The position numbers were made by a program, and so were the translations under genes. A stretch of 64,000 bases of DNA from Sphingobium sp. DEHP117. GTDB taxonomy: Bacteria > Pseudomonadota > Alphaproteobacteria > Sphingomonadales > Sphingomonadaceae. The number at the start of each line of letters is the position of its first letter. The first letter of the stretch is position 1. Under the pieces are notes generated by a model. The model was not told where the DNA came from. It saw nothing but the letters and a program-made list of their open reading frames with translations, and ran no database searches. The DNA lies in NCBI RefSeq assembly GCF_030867385.1, contig NZ_JAPFBJ010000002.1:535001-599000 (forward strand). The letters are read 5' to 3'. This document shows, one piece after another, positions 63,055-64,000 of the stretch.

Positions 63055-63819
63055 CTCTCAGGCTCCTTACTGCGCGCCTGAATCACATTGCAGCCCGATA
63101 ATCAATGGGTCCTGACCCTAAGTGCTCGGCCGCCCGGGTGGCAATCCGCCATGGCACCACGTCATCCGCCTGCCCGTGCAGAAAGCGCACGGGGCACTCG
63201 AGCGGAATTTCCTTCTCAAGCAGTAGGTTCGCCTCGCCAGACTGCCAGAAGGCCAGCGTCGTCACCATACCGCCCTCGTCATAGTCGGACGGCTCGATGA
63301 TTCGGCCATAGGTCTGCAAGGCTGCCTTCTGCTTGTCCGTGAAGCCCCAGGCGGTAAAATCGGGTGCTGCGGCGATGCCGATTAGCGCCGCCACCCGCTC
63401 CGGCATTTTCAGCGCCACCAACAGCGCCAGCCAGCCACCCATCGAGGAGCCGATGGGAACGATTTTCCCCTGCGGCCAGACATGATGGATGAGCGTCACC
63501 GCATCATCGCGCCAGCTGTCGAGCGTACCGTGCTCAAACCGCCCTTCGCTTGATCCGCATCCCGAATAATCGAGCAACAGGCACGCCTGCCCCTGCGCGC
63601 GCGCATGAGCGAACACCGCCTGCGCCTTGCCGCCTTCCATGTCAGAGCCGTAGCCGGGCAAAAACACGAGCAGCGGCCCCGCGCCCTCTGCAAACCGATA
63701 GGCTAGCCGCACGCCATCGGCTCGGGCGAGGAATGAGGGGGGTGGGAGAGGCGCGATTATCGGGGCGTCAGACATGGCCGCAGCTTGACAGCGGCTTCCG
63801 CACTTTCCAAGGGATAATC

Positions 63820-64000
63820 ATGACCGCGCTTATCACGATTACCCTGCCCGATGGCTCCTCCCGCCAGGTCGAGCCGGGCACCACACCGGCGGATATTGCC
63901 GCAAGCATCGGCCCCGGCCTCGCCAAGGCGGCGTTGGCGGCGCGCGTGGATGGCACGCTGGTGGATATTACTTTGCCGCTAGAGCGTGATGCTAGCCTCG
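63820..64000 (+). CDS. thrS: Threonyl-tRNA synthetase, N-terminal fragment
   Basis: The first 60 codons are present, cut by the window edge. They encode a TGS domain typical of Thr[21 protein letters not shown], then [34 protein letters not shown] lies 6 bases upstream of the ATG. Confidence 0.9.
   Translation, partial: MTALITITLPDGSSRQVEPGTTPADIAASIGPGLAKAALAARVDGTLVDITLPLERDASL

Larger units (their letters stand above)
62277..63118. mobile_element. IS5-family (IS427-like) insertion sequence
   Basis: An 842-base element. The left end GGGTCAGGACTCATTGAT and the inverted right end GGGTCAGGACCCATTGAT match with one difference. It is flanked by TA on both sides (62275-62276 and 63119-63120). 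It has two overlapping-frame transposase ORFs on the minus strand. Confidence 0.9.
62149..63775 (-). pseudogene. Alpha/beta hydrolase split by an IS5-type element
   Basis: The N-terminal part (63775-63119) has [12 protein letters not shown], the nucleophile elbow GSSMGG and the catalytic Asp in LHGQADDVVPW. The C-terminal part resumes at 62276 with SQDVQLLLVKDGDHRLSREA, the catalytic His, and stops at 62149. Removing the element and one TA copy restores the frame exactly (AEHL-SSQD). The insertion separates Asp and His, so the truncated product lacks a catalytic triad. Confidence 0.88.

Overview
The window looks like a chromosomal segment of a GC-rich alphaproteobacterium, most likely a sphingomonad (Sphingomonadales). 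The reasons are the ruvC-ruvA-ruvB-ybgC-tolQRAB-pal order, the GapR (DUF2312), DUF1244 and YebC neighbourhood, the very large NAD-specific glutamate dehydrogenase, the PHA genes with an alphaproteobacterial type phasin, and a catecholate-type TonB receptor. The assignment rests on gene content and protein style, not on a database search.

1-7.8 kb: PHA storage (phasin and class I PHA synthase on the minus strand), an AlaC-type aminotransferase, pyruvate kinase and small conserved genes including gapR. 7.9-16.7 kb: yebC, then ruvC-ruvA-[parD-parE-membrane gene]-ruvB-ybgC-tolQ-tolR-tolA-tolB-pal. These are tightly coupled; a toxin-antitoxin cassette sits between ruvA and ruvB. 16.7-30.8 kb: a MazE/Doc toxin-antitoxin pair, a HerA-like ATPase, the glyoxalase I/II pair, Rel/SpoT, a LytS/LytTR two-component pair, a GtrA/STT3-like divergent pair, a GST, tadA, rpmB, a phytase-like esterase and a glycine-zipper protein. 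30.8-35.0 kb: ftsE-ftsX-ydcF-plsC plus an unannotated 34-residue membrane peptide, then a zinc-ribbon protein.

35.1-43.9 kb is the accessory block. It begins at tRNA-Leu(GAG), whose 3' end is duplicated 1.1 kb away around a small AT-rich island carrying two divergent genes. It continues with an IS256-type element splitting a Na+/H+ antiporter, a LysR/pirin/FMN-reductase group and a large HEPN-motif protein. It ends at tRNA-Thr(CGT) with a decayed half-copy of that tRNA beside it.

44-64 kb returns to core genome: a 700-residue acidic PAS-like protein, NAD-GDH, a PiuC/TonB-receptor iron module with a Fur-like box and a hairpin that would bury the ribosome binding site, phaB, hemH, a molybdopterin oxidoreductase, ilvE, a TauE/SafE permease and a SIMPL protein. 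An IS5-type element then splits an alpha/beta hydrolase, and the start of thrS is at the right edge.

Links between regions: the phasin promoter and the phaC/alaC intergenic region share a nearly identical 15-bp motif that could be the PHA-responsive operator. Both toxin-antitoxin operons have promoters placed so that transcription would start at the first codon, with palindromes over the -10 box.
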